From positions 1 through 51,912 of the forward strand of contig JAQUAW010000005.1 in assembly GCA_028687045.1 (NCBI GenBank): a stretch of 51,912 nucleotides of DNA, in the 5' to 3' direction. The notes beneath the pieces were generated by a model, which was not told where the DNA came from, did not search any database, and worked only from the letters and a program-made list of their open reading frames with translations. This document shows, in pieces, positions 14,122 through 22,530 of the stretch. Numbering within the stretch: the first letter of the stretch is position 1; each line of letters begins with the position of its first letter. Source of the DNA: Patescibacteria group bacterium (GTDB lineage Bacteria > Patescibacteriota > Patescibacteriia > Magasanikbacterales > UBA922). A program made the position numbers and the translations under genes.

Positions 14122-16170
14122 TTAAATATCTAAATTCTGTACGTTTTTGGCATGAGTTTGAATAAATTTCTTGCGAGGAGCAACTTCACTTCCCATCAAA
14201 ATATCAAAAGTTTCGTTGGCAAGCTCAGCATCCTCGATATGGACTTTTTTGAGGACACGATTGCCTGGATCCATAGTGGTTTCCCAAAGTTGTTCTGGAT
14301 TCATTTCTCCCAAACCTTTGTAACGTTGGATGTTTAGTTTTTTGGCATTGGCTGTTTTGGTTTTTTCTTCGGCTTCTACACTTTCACCTTCACTATCTGT
14401 TTCTTCTTCTGTTACTTCAATGTCGGCATCAGTAACTCCATGTTTAGCTTTGTATTTTTCCAAGGCTTCAACATTGTAAATCCAAGTAATATCTTTGCCC
14501 TTTTTGATACTATAAAGTGGAGGTTGAGCTATATAGATGTGACCTTGAGTAATAAGATCTGGAAAATAACGAAAAAATAAAGTCAATAAAAGAGTACGAA
14601 TGTGAGAACCATCAACGTCAGCATCGGTCATGATAATGATTTTGTGATAACGTAATTTTTCGATTTCAAACATTTCTCCAATATTAGTACCAAGAGCAAT
14701 AATAAGAGATTTTAGTTCGTTGTTGGCTAATATTTTGTCTAATCTAGCACGTTCTACGTTTAGAACTTTTCCACGCAAAGGTAAAATGGCTTGAGTATTT
14801 CTATCACGTCCTTGTTTGGCACTACCACCAGCAGAATCACCCTCTACAATATAGAGTTCACTTATTTCAGCTCTACGAGTAGAACAGTCGGCTAGCTTAC
14901 CTGGAAGTGTAAAACCTTCTAGAGCACTTTTGCGTAAGACTGTATCACGAGCCATTTTGGCAGCTTGACGAGCTTTGGCAGCTATCAAACATTGTCCGAT
15001 AATACCTTCAGCATCTTTTGGATTTTCTTCTAGAAAAATTGTAAATTGTTCACCAAAAATACTTTCAACAATTGGTTTTACTTCAGTATTACCAAGTTTA
15101 GCTTTGGTTTGCCCTTCAAATTGAGGGTTAGGGATTTTGACTGAAATAATAGCTGTAAGACCTTCACGAACATCATCACCTGTAAGATTTACATCTTTTT
15201 CTTTGAGTATATTTTTGGAACGTGCATAATTGTTTAAGGTTCGTGTTAGTGCTGTTTTGAAACCAGCTACATGAAAACCACCTTCAGGGTTATTGATGTT
15301 GTTGGCAAAGGCATAAAGGGATTCAGTAAATTCATCAGTATATTGCAAAGCAATTTCTACACTAATATCACCTTCAGCTTTTTCAGTATAAAAAACATTT
15401 TTATTTTTTGGTTCACGGTTTTTGTTGATGTGTTTGATGTAACTGGCAATACCACCTTCAAAATGGAATTTGTATTTGTTGCCAACAAAAGGAACTGCTG
15501 TTTTATCTTTTTCTTTTTCTTCAATTGTTCTTTCATCACTAATAAGTAGTGTGATACCTTTTGTTAGGTAAGCTTGTTGACGTAAATGATCAATAATAAA
15601 TTTCCATTCGTATTCAGTAGTTTCAAAAATAGTAGGGTCAGCTTGGAAAGCAATAGTTGTACCAGTTTTTTTGGTAGTACCAATGGCTCTTACTTTATTT
15701 TTTGGTTCACCAATTTCATAATCTTGTTCCCAAATTTTACCTCCAAGATAGACTGTGGCTTTCAAATGAGTGGACAAAGCGTTGACAACAGAAACACCTA
15801 CACCATGCAAACCACCAGAGACTTTGTAGCCACCACCTTCTTCACCAAATTTACCACCAGCATGAAGGGTAGACAAAACTAGTTGCAAAGCACTTACTTT
15901 TTTTACAGGGTGCATATCTACGGGAATACCACGACCATTGTCAATAACTTCTATCCAAGAATTTGGTAATAATTTTATTTCAATGACATCGCAATATCCA
16001 GCCATAGCTTCGTCAATAGAGTTGTCGACTACTTCCCAGATAAGATGATGTAAACCTTGAGCGCCAGTAGAACCAATATACATACCAGGTCTTTTGCGGA
16101 CAGCTTGTAAACCTTCCAAAACTTGAATATTTTTAGCACTATAAGAAGATGTTTGAGTACTTTTTGCCAT
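14122..16170 (-). CDS. gyrB: DNA gyrase subunit B
   Basis: 682 residues from the chosen ATG at 16170. An in-frame ATG at 16218 would add 16 residues read from a gtccgccttgggcgga repeat and is rejected. The GHKL ATPase domain has VDNSIDEAMAG, DNGRGIPV and GGLHGVGVSVVNALS. The Toprim domain has EGDSAGGSAKQGRDR and DADVDGSHIRTLLLT. The C-terminal tail has RYKGLGEMNPEQLW. An acidic insert rich in Glu lies before it. Together with GyrA, not in this window, it introduces negative supercoils using ATP. GyrB and ParE are close relatives; GyrB is the better guess here. Confidence 0.93.
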   Translation of the reverse strand: MAKSTQTSSYSAKNIQVLEGLQAVRKRPGMYIGSTGAQGLHHLIWEVVDNSIDEAMAGYCDVIEIKLLPNSWIEVIDNGRGIPVDMHPVKKVSALQLVLSTLHAGGKFGEEGGGYKVSGGLHGVGVSVVNALSTHLKATVYLGGKIWEQDYEIGEPKNKVRAIGTTKKTGTTIAFQADPTIFETTEYEWKFIIDHLRQQAYLTKGITLLISDERTIEEKEKDKTAVPFVGNKYKFHFEGGIASYIKHINKNREPKNKNVFYTEKAEGDISVEIALQYTDEFTESLYAFANNINNPEGGFHVAGFKTALTRTLNNYARSKNILKEKDVNLTGDDVREGLTAIISVKIPNPQFEGQTKAKLGNTEVKPIVESIFGEQFTIFLEENPKDAEGIIGQCLIAAKARQAAKMARDTVLRKSALEGFTLPGKLADCSTRRAEISELYIVEGDSAGGSAKQGRDRNTQAILPLRGKVLNVERARLDKILANNELKSLIIALGTNIGEMFEIEKLRYHKIIIMTDADVDGSHIRTLLLTLFFRYFPDLITQGHIYIAQPPLYSIKKGKDITWIYNVEALEKYKAKHGVTDADIEVTEEETDSEGESVEAEEKTKTANAKKLNIQRYKGLGEMNPEQLWETTMDPGNRVLKKVHIEDAELANETFDILMGSEVAPRKKFIQTHAKNVQNLDI

Positions 16171-16185
16171 AGAAACACTTGTTAA

Positions 16186-16201
16186 TCCGCCCAAGGCGGA
16201 C
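16186..16201. repeat. GC-rich palindrome (tccgccttgggcgga type)
   Basis: Palindromic word directly upstream of the gyrB start. Same word at 47149-47164; looser relatives at 22858-22880, 24764-24785, 29691-29710 and 30706-30720. Confidence 0.7.
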
Positions 16202-16307
16202 GAGAATATTTTTTTCAATTATTTATATTATATTTATGAACTTCTCTGTCCTATATTTAGTTGTCGTAGGACATTTTTTTAAATTTTAATTCTTTATTAC
16301 GGATACA

Positions 16308-16336
16308 ATTGTAGCATATGTATGTGTAAGAGTAAA
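16308..16336 (-). promoter_or_regulatory. Promoter of gyrB
   Basis: On the minus strand TTTACT (16331-16336), 17-bp spacer, TACAAT (16308-16313), with a TG two bases before the -10 box. Confidence 0.65.
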
Positions 16337-16348
16337 GAGGAGTTTGTA

Positions 16349-16384
16349 GGATACGAAATACGAAATTTACGAAATTACGAAAGT
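16349..16384. repeat. Word repeat, acgaaa-type
   Basis: 'tacgaaatacgaaatttacg'-type near-tandem words in the gyrB divergent spacer. Confidence 0.6.
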
Positions 16385-16421
16385 GATTGTCTTATTTTAT
16401 TTTGATAAACAAATTAACTCA

Positions 16422-16450
16422 TTAACTAATTAACAAAAACGTGTTATAAT
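16422..16450 (+). promoter_or_regulatory. Promoter of the membrane protein-rodA unit
   Basis: TTAACT (16422-16427), 17-bp spacer, TATAAT (16445-16450) with an upstream TG (extended -10). Confidence 0.7.
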
Positions 16451-16474
16451 ATTTGTACATAAATAAAATAAAAA

Positions 16475-17368
16475 ATGTCTGTTATGTCTAAAAAAGAAAA
16501 ATTTGAAGGTTATATAGATACGTCAGGAGATTTTTCTAATGCTAGCTTAAAAAGAGCTGAGTTTTATTTAACACATAAAATTTTGTTTAAAAAAATTATT
16601 ATTGGTATTTTGATTTCCTGGGGAAGTTTTTCTATTTTATTTGGTTTATTCTTTTGGGGTAAATATTTCTTTTTTGATTATCAACAAGATAATATCAATG
16701 TCTATAACATGGTTAACACAGGTGTTTCAAAGGCTATTTTACAAAAAAACAAACCTGTTGATTTACAAATTTCTAATAAATACATTTTTGCGAGTTCCAA
16801 AGACAAATATGATTTTGCAGTAGAAGTAGCTAATCCAAATAAATATTGGATAGCTAATATTACTTATAAATTTTATTATGACAATGGTCAGACTGAACAT
16901 AAGGAAGCTACTTTTTTACCTGGGGACAGTAGATTTTTACCAGAGTATGGTGTGGAATCATTGGACATAGTCCCAAATAATATCAAATTTCAATTGATAG
17001 ATGTTTCTTGGCAAAGAGTGGATGTTCATGATGTTTTTGATACTATCAATTATATTTCAGAAAGAGTAAATATTTCTATTGAAAATATAAATTTTGAATC
17101 TTTTGGTACAGGTTCCAATGTGGGGAAGTTGCTTAGTTTTGATGTTGTCAACAATACTTTGTTTGGTTATAAAACTATAGACCTGGTGGTTGTCTTGCGT
17201 AGTAATGGTGAAGTTGTAGGTCTAACACCTTTACAAATATCTAATGTGGAGGCTTTATCTAGCCAAAATATTAGTCTCTCTTTATTTAACAACAATTTAA
17301 TGGTAGACTCAGTAGAGTTACAGCCTGTTTTAAATGTTTTTGATGATAGTATCTATTTGTCATTGTAA
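16475..17368 (+). CDS. Single-span membrane protein, unknown function
   Basis: 297 residues (or 294 from the third codon-Met MSKKEK). A cytoplasmic N-terminus of about 40 residues is followed by one membrane helix (about 43-65, with IIIGILISWGSFSILFGLFF) and a beta-rich external domain of about 220 residues. The gene is 6 bases before the rodA-like gene, so a role in envelope growth is suggested by context alone. I do not recognise the domain. Confidence 0.85.
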   Translation: MSVMSKKEKFEGYIDTSGDFSNASLKRAEFYLTHKILFKKIIIGILISWGSFSILFGLFFWGKYFFFDYQQDNINVYNMVNTGVSKAILQKNKPVDLQISNKYIFASSKDKYDFAVEVANPNKYWIANITYKFYYDNGQTEHKEATFLPGDSRFLPEYGVESLDIVPNNIKFQLIDVSWQRVDVHDVFDTINYISERVNISIENINFESFGTGSNVGKLLSFDVVNNTLFGYKTIDLVVVLRSNGEVVGLTPLQISNVEALSSQNISLSLFNNNLMVDSVELQPVLNVFDDSIYLSL

Positions 17369-17374
17369 GAATGT

Positions 17375-18466
17375 ATGTTTAATCTTTTGAAAGTTAATTG
17401 GAGGAATTTTGATTGGATTTTATTTTTTTCAGCTTTTGTTTTATCTTTGATTGGTCTCGCTACTATTTATAGTGTAGATTTATCACGTGGTGTAGCTTTG
17501 GAATTGACTTCAAAACAGATGATTTCTTTTGGGTTAGCCATAGCTGTTTTTTTTGTGGCATCTGTGATGCATGTTTCTTTTTATGAATCAGCTGCTAGGC
17601 CTGTTTATTTTTTGGCTTTAATTTTGTTGGTTAGTGTTTTGTTTTTTGGTGCTACTATTCGTGGTACGACTGGTTGGTTTAGATTTTTGGGTTTTTCATT
17701 TCAACCTGCTGAATTTGCGAAAGTTGCTATTGTGATGCTATTGGCTTGGCGTATAGAAAGGCAGGCTAGGAGATTTGATAAGTGGCAGTTTGTAGTAGTT
17801 ATGTTTACGCTGACACTTTCTTTGGTATTTTTTATTTTGTTACAACCTGATCTTGGGTCAGCTTCTATTTTGCTTGGTGTTTGTTTTGGTTTGTTGATTT
17901 TGGTTGGTACTAAAAAGAGATATATCTTTGGTATTATTGCTTTGGCTATTTTGACAGGTGTGATTGGTTGGTTTTTTGTTTTTCAAGATTATCAGAAAGA
18001 TCGTATCATGACTTTTATTGATCCGACACGTGATCCTCTTGGTTCTGGTTATAATGTCACTCAATCAATTATTGCTGTTGGTTCGGGACAATTTTTGGGT
18101 AGAGGTTTGGGTTTTGGTTCTCAAAGTCAGCTTCACTTTTTACCAGAAGCTCAGACTGACTTTATCATTTCTGTTATTGGTGAAGAATTGGGATTTGTTG
18201 GTTTTTTTATTGTTTTAGTATTGTATTTTGTTCTTTTGTGGCGTTTGGTTAATATTGCTTATAAAGCAAAAAATGATTTTGGAGCTTATGTGTCGTTGGG
18301 GGTTAGTCTTGTCTTTTTGGCGCATATTGTCGTCAATATTGGTGCTGCTATGGGACTTTTGCCTGTAACTGGGGTTACTTTGCCATTTTTGAGTTACGGT
18401 GGTTCTTCTTTGATTATCAACTTTTTGCTTTTGGGTATTGCCGAGAGTTCAGCACGTTCTGTCTAA
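17375..18466 (+). CDS. rodA: SEDS-family glycan polymerase RodA/FtsW
   Basis: 363 residues with about ten membrane helices. Typical SEDS features: the start VNWRNFDWILFFSAFVLSLIGLATIYS-like segment, FSFQPAEFAKVAIV, QPDLGSASILL, and LHFLPEAQTDFIISVIGEELG. The end has LPVTGVTLPFLSYGGSSL. SEDS proteins polymerise lipid II into peptidoglycan in the membrane. The QSQLHFLPEAQTDFI block resembles RodA (elongation) more than FtsW (division), but both are possible. No matching class B penicillin-binding protein is adjacent. Confidence 0.92.
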   Translation: MFNLLKVNWRNFDWILFFSAFVLSLIGLATIYSVDLSRGVALELTSKQMISFGLAIAVFFVASVMHVSFYESAARPVYFLALILLVSVLFFGATIRGTTGWFRFLGFSFQPAEFAKVAIVMLLAWRIERQARRFDKWQFVVVMFTLTLSLVFFILLQPDLGSASILLGVCFGLLILVGTKKRYIFGIIALAILTGVIGWFFVFQDYQKDRIMTFIDPTRDPLGSGYNVTQSIIAVGSGQFLGRGLGFGSQSQLHFLPEAQTDFIISVIGEELGFVGFFIVLVLYFVLLWRLVNIAYKAKNDFGAYVSLGVSLVFLAHIVVNIGAAMGLLPVTGVTLPFLSYGGSSLIINFLLLGIAESSARSV

Positions 18467-18548
18467 GTGTGGTATAATAACGTTGAATTTGAGTTAGAGC
18501 AGTTTTTTATGCAAATTAGGCTAGTTAAAGGTATTTTTGTCTAATTGT

Positions 18549-18629
18549 TCTATGGTTAAATTGTTACATTGTTACATTGTTAAATTGTTGTCTCATAGTA
18601 ACAATTTAACCATTTAACAATGTAACCAT
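18549..18629. repeat. Word repeat hairpin, ttaaattgttac-type
   Basis: Left side 'ttaaattgttacattgtt' words, right side 'acaatttaaccatttaac' words, complementary to each other. Relative at 29618-29680. The rest of 18467-18713 shows no gene. Confidence 0.7.
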
Positions 18630-18713
18630 TAAAGACCATCTACAGCTATTTTGAACTTATCTAAAAGAAAAATTATTTGGAGTTTGAATGATGAGTTATT
18701 TACATAGGAGGGC

Positions 18714-18742
18714 TTGACTAATTTAAGTTTTTTTGTTATATT
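18714..18742 (+). promoter_or_regulatory. Promoter of the zinc-ribbon gene and rplY
   Basis: TTGACT (18714-18719), 17-bp spacer, TATATT (18737-18742). The expected start near 18749 excludes the earlier non-ATG start and supports ATG 18757. Confidence 0.75.
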
Positions 18743-18756
18743 TCTTTCGCTTTTAT

Positions 18757-19107
18757 ATGTTTGAAAAATCAAGACTCTCACAAATTATAGAACCTTTACG
18801 TTCACAGTTTATGATAATGAAGGAGTGTCTAGCCTGCAAAGGCCAGATTTCTGATAAAAGTATAAAAATTGTAGCAGAAGAAGACAATTCTTATATGCTA
18901 CATCTAGCGTGTCCACATTGTCAGAATTCTCTAGTATTGGTAGCTTCTGTCAATGATATAGGTGTTGGTTTGGTGGGTATGATGAGTGATCTAAATTATG
19001 ATGATGCCAAAAGACTTTATACCAAAGAACCAATTGATGAGGATTATTTACTTGATGCTTATCAGACATTACACAAAATTTCATTTAATAAATATTTAAA
19101 TTTTTAA
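18757..19107 (+). CDS. Small zinc-ribbon-like protein
   Basis: 116 residues from ATG 18757, chosen because the promoter would start the message near 18749; a short leader results. Two CxxC pairs, CLACKG and CPHCQN, separated by about 26 residues, would bind one zinc. The middle reads like a sheet (MLHLACPHCQNSLVLVASVN). The C-terminal half is helical and acidic. The family is not recognised. It lies 12 bases before rplY and is likely co-transcribed with it. Confidence 0.75.
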   Translation: MFEKSRLSQIIEPLRSQFMIMKECLACKGQISDKSIKIVAEEDNSYMLHLACPHCQNSLVLVASVNDIGVGLVGMMSDLNYDDAKRLYTKEPIDEDYLLDAYQTLHKISFNKYLNF

Positions 19108-19119
19108 AAAATAGCAGTT

Positions 19120-19779
19120 ATGACATATTCATTACAAGCTCAAAAGAGAAGTGGCAAAGATGCCTCAAGTGTACGTGCTCAAGGTTTTGTACCTGGTGTA
19201 GTTTACGGTCCAGATCGTGAACCTGCTTCTGTAAGTGTAAAAGCTACAGAATTACAAAAAATTTACAACGAAGCTGGTGAATCAACTTTGCTTGATTTTA
19301 CTTTGGATGGAGAAAAAACTGTAAAAGTTCTTATTCAAGATTTGCAATATTCTCCTGTAAAAGGAAATATTACTCATGTTGATTTTCGTCAAATTCAAAT
19401 GGGAGTTGAAATGGAAGCAACTGTTGAATTGGAATATGTAGGTCTAGCACCTGCTGTAAAAGAACTTAGTGGTACTTTGTCTATCATGAAAGATTCTTTG
19501 GATGTAAAATGTTTACCTGAAAAATTGGTTACATCTATTCAAGTTAGTTTGGATGTTTTGAAAACTTTTGATGATGCTATTTATGTCAAAGACATAAAAT
19601 TACCAGAAGGTGTTTTTTCTACAGAAGATGCTGAATTATTATTAGCTAAAGTAGTAGCTCCTTTGTCTGAAGAAGCACAAAAAGCTATGGAAGAAGGTAA
19701 CACTGGTAGTATTGAAGATATCAAAGTAGAAGAAAAAGGTAAGAAAGAAGAAGAAGGTGCTGCTGCAACTGAAAAATAA
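19120..19779 (+). CDS. rplY: Ribosomal protein L25 (CTC/TL5 long form)
   Basis: 219 residues, the long form. The N-terminal L25 domain (residues 1-90) has RSGKDASSVRAQGFVPGVVYG and YSPVKGNITHVDFRQI, which binds 5S rRNA. The C-terminal TL5/CTC domain (about 95-185) follows, with DSLDVKCLPEKLV and FDDAIYVKDIKLPEGV. The last 35 residues are charged and repetitive (Glu, Lys, Ala). A strong terminator follows the stop codon. Confidence 0.97.
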   Translation: MTYSLQAQKRSGKDASSVRAQGFVPGVVYGPDREPASVSVKATELQKIYNEAGESTLLDFTLDGEKTVKVLIQDLQYSPVKGNITHVDFRQIQMGVEMEATVELEYVGLAPAVKELSGTLSIMKDSLDVKCLPEKLVTSIQVSLDVLKTFDDAIYVKDIKLPEGVFSTEDAELLLAKVVAPLSEEAQKAMEEGNTGSIEDIKVEEKGKKEEEGAAATEK

Positions 19780-19798
19780 TTTGTTTGTATTTTATAAG

Positions 19799-19820
19799 AA
19801 CTCCCAATTTTTTGGGAGTT
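19799..19820 (+). terminator. Terminator of rplY
   Basis: AACTCCCAA and TTGGGAGTT pair perfectly around a 4-nt loop, then a T-run. Confidence 0.93.
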
Positions 19821-20009
19821 TTTTATTTAATCAAATAAACCACCAGCGTAAGCTGGTGAGTGCATTTAAAGACGAAGCCCTTGTGTGATTGATTAATAAT
19901 TTTGTAAAACTTAAAAAATAATAATTTAGATATCAATAATTTTTATTAATTTAAAAATATTGTAAATAGAAATATTCTTACTTTTTATAACTAAAAAGTA
20001 ACAAAAAGT

Positions 20010-20181
20010 TTTGAGGGGGAAAGAACTCGCTTGTGTTGCCAAGGGCAAAATAATCATTGACAAACAACGGAGCTCAAACAGTTTCCCCCTCAAACTCCCC
20101 ATTGTTTATCCAAAATCGAGAAGTTTGTTTTACTAACATAATCAACAAGAAGAAACCACAGGTGTTTGAGCTAGTGGTTTT
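20010..20181. repeat. Nested inverted repeats in a 500-bp spacer
   Basis: The spacer 19780-20283 holds no convincing gene. It contains perfect pairs TTTGAGGGGGAAA (20010-20022) with TTTCCCCCTCAAA (20082-20094), and AGCTCAAACA (20071-20080) with TGTTTGAGCT (20163-20172). A third stem GAAACCAC/GTGGTTTTC lies around the last arm (20151-20181) and ends in a short T-rich stretch. A decayed mobile element or a structured RNA are both possible. Confidence 0.5.
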
Positions 20182-20222
20182 CATTTACAAAAAAAATCTA
20201 ACATCTATTCAAGATTTATTTG

Positions 20223-20251
20223 TTGACTTTCAAGCTTTTCAATAATATGCT
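20223..20251 (+). promoter_or_regulatory. Promoter of the DUF3048 gene
   Basis: TTGACT (20223-20228), 17-bp spacer, TATGCT (20246-20251), 33 bases before the start codon. Confidence 0.65.
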
Positions 20252-20283
20252 AAACTATATATCATCTTAACAAATAAAATTTT

Positions 20284-21429
20284 ATGATTTTCAAAAGATA
20301 TAAAGCCAATATTTTGAATTATAGAGTAATCTATATTTTAGCTGGTATTATTTTTATTGCTGGTTTAATTTTGTTAGCAATATTTGGTAATGATTATTTT
20401 AACAAAAAAAGATTGTCTAAAGTGGTAGAAATAGACTCACAAAATGTAGCAGAAACAGATACTGTTGTTAGCACAACTTGTAGATTTACTAGACTTTTAG
20501 ATGGTGTTTGCGTCGATACTGAAGAGGATACCAATCCGGAGTTAGTAGCTATGATGATAGAAAATCATACAGAGGCTAGACCACAATCTGGCTTGGCTTA
20601 TGCTTCTGTTGTTTATGAAGCGCCTGTGGAAGCTAATTATTCTAGATTCTTAGTTGTTTTTCCCAAAGATGCTAGTGTGCAAAAGGCAGGCCCTGTTCGC
20701 AGTGCTAGACCTTATTATCTAGATTGGGTTCGTGAATATGGTAATGATGTTTTGTATATGCATGTTGGTGGTTCACCTGATGCTATAGCTATAATAAAAA
20801 ATCCTAGCAATAATATTTTTGATTTTGATGAATTTTTTAATGGTCCTTATTTTTGGAGAAGTACTGATAGATATGCACCACACAATGTGTATACTTCTAG
20901 TGCTAATTGGCAAAAAGCTTGGGACAAATATGGTACCAAAGAAAATACAGATTTCGAATCTTGGAAATTTCGTGATATCGGGAATTGTGAAGGTCTTGAT
21001 GGAGATTGTGTAAATGAAATTGTTGTTTCATTTTTGCCACCAACTTATCAGGCTACTTGGAAATACAGTAGTAGTACCAGAAAATATGCTCGTTATCAGA
21101 TAGAAGGTCGTCATCTTGATCAAGATGGCACGGCGATTGAAGCTGATACTATCATTGTTCAAAAAGTGCATAGTGAAGTCTTGGATAATGTTGGTCGTTT
21201 GCAAATAGATACTATTGGAAGTGGTGAAGCAATTGTTTTTCAAAATGGACATATTGTAGAAGGTACTTGGAAAAAAGAAAGTGTAACTGGTCGTACAAAA
21301 TGGCTAGATAAAAGTGGAAATGAAATACCTTTGAAAGCTGGGAAGATTTGGGTGGAAGTTGTGAATGAAAGAGGAAATGTGGAATGGGGGACCCTCCCAG
21401 ACGGCGGGCAAGCGGGGAATGAGGAATGA
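20284..21429 (+). CDS. DUF3048 (YerB-like) membrane-anchored protein
   Basis: 381 residues. One N-terminal membrane helix (about 17-36) anchors an extracellular domain. The DUF3048 signature is clear: MMIENHTEARPQSGLAYASV, then ANYSRFLVVFP, and AGPVRSARPYYLDW, followed by HVGGSPDA. The C-terminal half with RTKWLDKSGNEIPLKAGKIW fits the family's second domain. Its biochemical role is unknown. The last 19 or so residues come from a word repeat (gaggaat and gggcaagcgg words at 21371-21429), so the natural end was probably near residue 362. Confidence 0.88.
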   Translation: MIFKRYKANILNYRVIYILAGIIFIAGLILLAIFGNDYFNKKRLSKVVEIDSQNVAETDTVVSTTCRFTRLLDGVCVDTEEDTNPELVAMMIENHTEARPQSGLAYASVVYEAPVEANYSRFLVVFPKDASVQKAGPVRSARPYYLDWVREYGNDVLYMHVGGSPDAIAIIKNPSNNIFDFDEFFNGPYFWRSTDRYAPHNVYTSSANWQKAWDKYGTKENTDFESWKFRDIGNCEGLDGDCVNEIVVSFLPPTYQATWKYSSSTRKYARYQIEGRHLDQDGTAIEADTIIVQKVHSEVLDNVGRLQIDTIGSGEAIVFQNGHIVEGTWKKESVTGRTKWLDKSGNEIPLKAGKIWVEVVNERGNVEWGTLPDGGQAGNEE

Positions 21430-21465
21430 CATACAGATTACAGATTGTACAGATTTACAGATATG
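21371..21465. repeat. Word repeats, gaggaat- and acagatt-type
   Basis: First 'gaggaatgtggaatgggg' words reaching into the DUF3048 gene (21371-21429), then 'acagattacagattgtaca' words (21430-21465). Confidence 0.65.
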
Positions 21466-21513
21466 AAATAATAAATAGAGATGAATTGGAGATAAAATTG
21501 AGATAATATTTTT

Positions 21514-22467
21514 ATGGATAAAGTTCATGAACAAAATATTTCATTTTTAAAAAATCTTTTTGAAGAGAAGAATTTTGATTGGATAAATTATAATCAATCA
21601 TTATTTTTTGAATTTTTTAAAAGTGGTGGAGGAACACATTTATATTTAATAAAAAATGGAGACAAAAAGTTTTTGGCTCGTATAAATTATTATGAACCAA
21701 AAAATGAGTGGGGAGTTAAAAAACAAGAATTTGATATTCTAAAACTGGTTGAACAATTGGCTATTGCTCCCAAAGTGTATTTTTTTGATAGTGACAATTC
21801 TATAAAACAAGATTTAACTATTGTAGAATATATTGAAGGCACAGAATTGAATAAAGTTTCAGAAAAAAATATTCAAGATCTTGCAATTGATTTATATAAA
21901 CTGCACAGTTCGTTTCTTTTTGATAGAACAGGCGATACTTTGCCACCAAAAGATGAATTGCCATATTACTGTGATATCTACGACATATTTTCCAATGGGG
22001 AAGATAAGCAAATTGAAAAGTATCTTTCTTTTGAAGGTATTGAAAAAGTAATTGAACCCTATAATGATATCAAGAAAAAATTGGGGATATGGTTTAATAG
22101 TTTTGATATTTTTAAAAATATTACCTCATTTTGTTTGTGTCATGCTGACCTAAAGAAAGAAAATATCTTGGTAACGGAAAATGGAATAAAAATTATTGAT
22201 TGGGAATGCGCTGGTTCTGATATTCCCGAAACAGATATTGGCGGACTTTTTTCTGGTTGTGGATTTACTGATGAACAGCAGGAGATTTTTTTGAAAGTAT
22301 ATTATAAAGGTAATATAACTGAAATTAGTCGTAAAAGAATTTTTATTGTAAAAAAAGTTTTGGATTTTTTTCATATTTTGGAAGATTACATTATCTTGAA
22401 AAGAAAAAAATGGGATGCTGATAAAATGCTTATTGAGTTATTAGATTATGAAAAAACATTAAAATAA
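21514..22467 (+). CDS. Aminoglycoside phosphotransferase/choline kinase-like protein
   Basis: 317 residues with a kinase-like fold. GGTHLYLIKNG and KFLARINYYEP form the N-lobe with the ATP-binding Lys. The Brenner motif HADLKKENIL at about residue 210 gives the catalytic Asp, and IIDWECAG near 228 holds the metal-binding Asp. The substrate is not evident; small alcohols such as choline, ethanolamine or a sugar are usual in this family. It is transcribed separately, with its own terminator. Confidence 0.85.
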   Translation: MDKVHEQNISFLKNLFEEKNFDWINYNQSLFFEFFKSGGGTHLYLIKNGDKKFLARINYYEPKNEWGVKKQEFDILKLVEQLAIAPKVYFFDSDNSIKQDLTIVEYIEGTELNKVSEKNIQDLAIDLYKLHSSFLFDRTGDTLPPKDELPYYCDIYDIFSNGEDKQIEKYLSFEGIEKVIEPYNDIKKKLGIWFNSFDIFKNITSFCLCHADLKKENILVTENGIKIIDWECAGSDIPETDIGGLFSGCGFTDEQQEIFLKVYYKGNITEISRKRIFIVKKVLDFFHILEDYIILKRKKWDADKMLIELLDYEKTLK

Positions 22468-22471
22468 AAAA

Positions 22472-22497
22472 ACTGAGGTGTTAAACTTCAGTTTTTT
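22472..22497 (+). terminator. Terminator of the phosphotransferase gene
   Basis: AACTGAGGT and ACTTCAGTT pair with one mismatch, followed by a 7-base T-run. Confidence 0.88.
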
Positions 22498-22499
22498 TG

Positions 22500-22530
22500 T
22501 TATGTGTTACGTGTCTCGTGTTACGTGATT
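22500..22530. repeat. Word repeat, ttacgtg-type
   Basis: 'tgttacgtgtctcgtgttac' words touching the 3' end of prmC. Relative at 42790-42836. Confidence 0.6.

Noticed and set aside
16171-16218. Longer gyrB start at 16218
   Set aside because: The extra 16 codons are read from a palindromic spacer repeat; the ATG at 16170 gives a natural GyrB start.
20057-20245. Open frame of 62 codons in the rplY downstream spacer
   Set aside because: It runs through the arms of inverted repeats, overlaps the next promoter and shows no protein-like pattern.
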